Part shown: positions 5,615-6,545 of the stretch, piece after piece | Layout of the letters: each line of letters starts with the position of its first letter | Numbering within the stretch: the stretch's first letter is position 1 | Assembly (NCBI GenBank): GCA_025937955.1 | Contig: JAICQI010000343.1 | Location: 1 to 6,545, forward strand | From: Pyrinomonadaceae bacterium | GTDB taxonomy: Bacteria; Acidobacteriota; Blastocatellia; Pyrinomonadales; Pyrinomonadaceae | DNA: 6,545 nucleotides | Direction: 5' to 3' | The notes under the pieces: model-generated | Seen by the model: only the letters and a program-made list of their open reading frames with translations | What the model was told of the DNA's origin: nothing | The model's database searches: none | Translations under genes and position numbers: made by a program

Positions 5615-6545
5615 TCAAAACCGCTTGGGGGCGCCGCTCACGACGCGGACGGTGTCGCGGGCGATCAATAATTCTTCGTTTGTTGGTATGACGAAAACTG
5701 AGACACGCGAACCGTCACTACTGATCTGCCCTTTGCTATTAGTACCGTTCTTTGAATTCAGTTCCGCGTCAAGGTCGATGCCCAACCAACTCAAGCCCGC
5801 GCAGATCTTCTCTCGAATCTCGGCGGAGTTTTCGCCTATGCCGCCGGTGAAAACAATCGCTTCCGCACCATTCATCGCCGCCAGGTAGCTTCCAATATAT
5901 TTCCGCGCGCGATAACAGAAGATTTCAATCGCCAAACGCGCGCGGCGGTCATCGTGTTCGTGCTCTTCAGCCAACAACTCGCGCATGTCGTCAGTCAATC
6001 CCGAGATGCCCAGCAGTCCGGATTGCTTATTGAGCAGACTTTCGACTTGGCTTAAAGACAAGCCTTCTTTCGTACTAATGAAGTCAACGATCGACGGATC
6101 GAGATCACCAGAACGCGTGCCCATCACAAGTCCTTCCAACGGTGTGAATCCCATCGATGTGTCGATGCTGTTACCGCCTTTGATCGCCGCGATCGAGCAA
6201 CCATTGCCGAGGTGCAGAGTGATAATGTCGGTTGCCTCTCGCGTAATTCCTTTCAACTTGCGATAACGATAAGCGACGTAGCGATGCGAGGTACCGTGAA
6301 ATCCGTAACGACGAATGCGATGACGCCGGTACAGCTGATACGGTAAAGCGTACAGAAAGGCATGGTCCGGCAATGTCTGATGGAACGCAGTATCGAAGAC
6401 GGCAACTTGCGGCAGGGCCGCTCCTAACGCTGTGCGCGCCGCCACGATGCCGTGAATGTTTGCGGGATTGTGTAACGGCGCAAGTTCGATGCAGTCTTCG
6501 ATACCTCTCAAGACTTCGTCAGTTATCAGCATCGAACTCGTAAAA
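5615..6545 (-). CDS. ackA: Acetate kinase, C-terminal part (5' end outside window)
   Basis: The enzyme interconverts acetate + ATP and acetyl phosphate + ADP in the cytoplasm, as the partner of phosphotransacetylase in acetate overflow and use. The frame is open to the right edge of the window, so about 309 C-terminal residues of a usual ~400 are present. The N-terminal ATPase motif (N-x-GS-S-x-K) is missing only because of the edge. Visible signatures in order are LAPLHNPAN, VFDTAFHQT (the Asp of the active site), RRYGFHGTSHRYV (PROSITE acetate kinase signature 2), HLGNGCSIAAI, MGFTPLEGLVMGTRSGDLDP (with the substrate-binding Arg), SGLLGISGLTDDMREL, FTGGIGENS, and PTNEELLIARDT near the end (the Mg-associated Glu). 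No defect is seen. The first ATG inside the window (6532) is internal: the frame continues upstream as FTSS-MLITDEVL. The long inverted repeat lies 16 nt past the stop. Confidence 0.96.
   Translation of the reverse strand, partial: FTSSMLITDEVLRGIEDCIELAPLHNPANIHGIVAARTALGAALPQVAVFDTAFHQTLPDHAFLYALPYQLYRRHRIRRYGFHGTSHRYVAYRYRKLKGITREATDIITLHLGNGCSIAAIKGGNSIDTSMGFTPLEGLVMGTRSGDLDPSIVDFISTKEGLSLSQVESLLNKQSGLLGISGLTDDMRELLAEEHEHDDRRARLAIEIFCYRARKYIGSYLAAMNGAEAIVFTGGIGENSAEIREKICAGLSWLGIDLDAELNSKNGTNSKGQISSDGSRVSVFVIPTNEELLIARDTVRVVSGAPKRF

Overview
The window looks like a piece of a bacterial chromosome, most likely from the Acidobacteriota (Blastocatellia/Pyrinomonadales-like). This rests on three things: a regulator combining an N-terminal winged helix with a TolB/FlgO-like domain and TPRs, which is heavily expanded in that phylum; a secreted S8 protease ending in GDGIIF hexads; and two kinds of palindromic intergenic repeat. 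The taxonomic call is inference from style, as no marker gene is present.

Layout, left to right. Positions 1-138 hold two imperfect copies of a repeat of about 69 bp, each ending in a perfect 7-bp-stem palindrome. Positions 142-4669 hold three minus-strand genes, transcribed from right to left. The first is a secreted subtilisin-like (S8) protease (4669 to 2483) with a signal peptide, an I9-like propeptide, a complete Asp/His/Ser triad and a C-terminal hexapeptide-repeat domain. The second is a 102-residue conserved-looking protein of unknown function (2447 to 2139), starting 35 nt after the protease stop with a good Shine-Dalgarno. The third, after a 221-bp gap, is a soluble winged-helix/TolB-like/TPR regulator (1917 to 142). 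Positions 4670-5019 are a gene-free upstream region. Next to the protease it holds an RBS, a candidate -10 box and two perfect TTGCTAA copies repeated at 11 bp, the spacing that PhoB/OmpR-type winged helices commonly recognise.

Positions 5020-5452 (plus strand) are a decayed HisC/CobD-like PLP aminotransferase: the lysine-loop motif and the C-terminal domain survive in two different frames and the first half is gone. Positions 5480-5598 form a long inverted repeat (arms 37 and 38 nt, spacer 44 nt) between converging 3' ends. From 5615 to the right edge runs the C-terminal three quarters of acetate kinase (ackA) on the minus strand; its 5' end lies outside the window.

Working model: the protease and the small protein form one transcription unit, and the neighbouring regulator may control it through the 11-bp direct repeats. 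The pairing is plausible but unproven. The most unusual single feature is the protease tail, a run of at least 15 phase-coherent hexads in which six identical DGIIFG units are written with varied synonymous codons.
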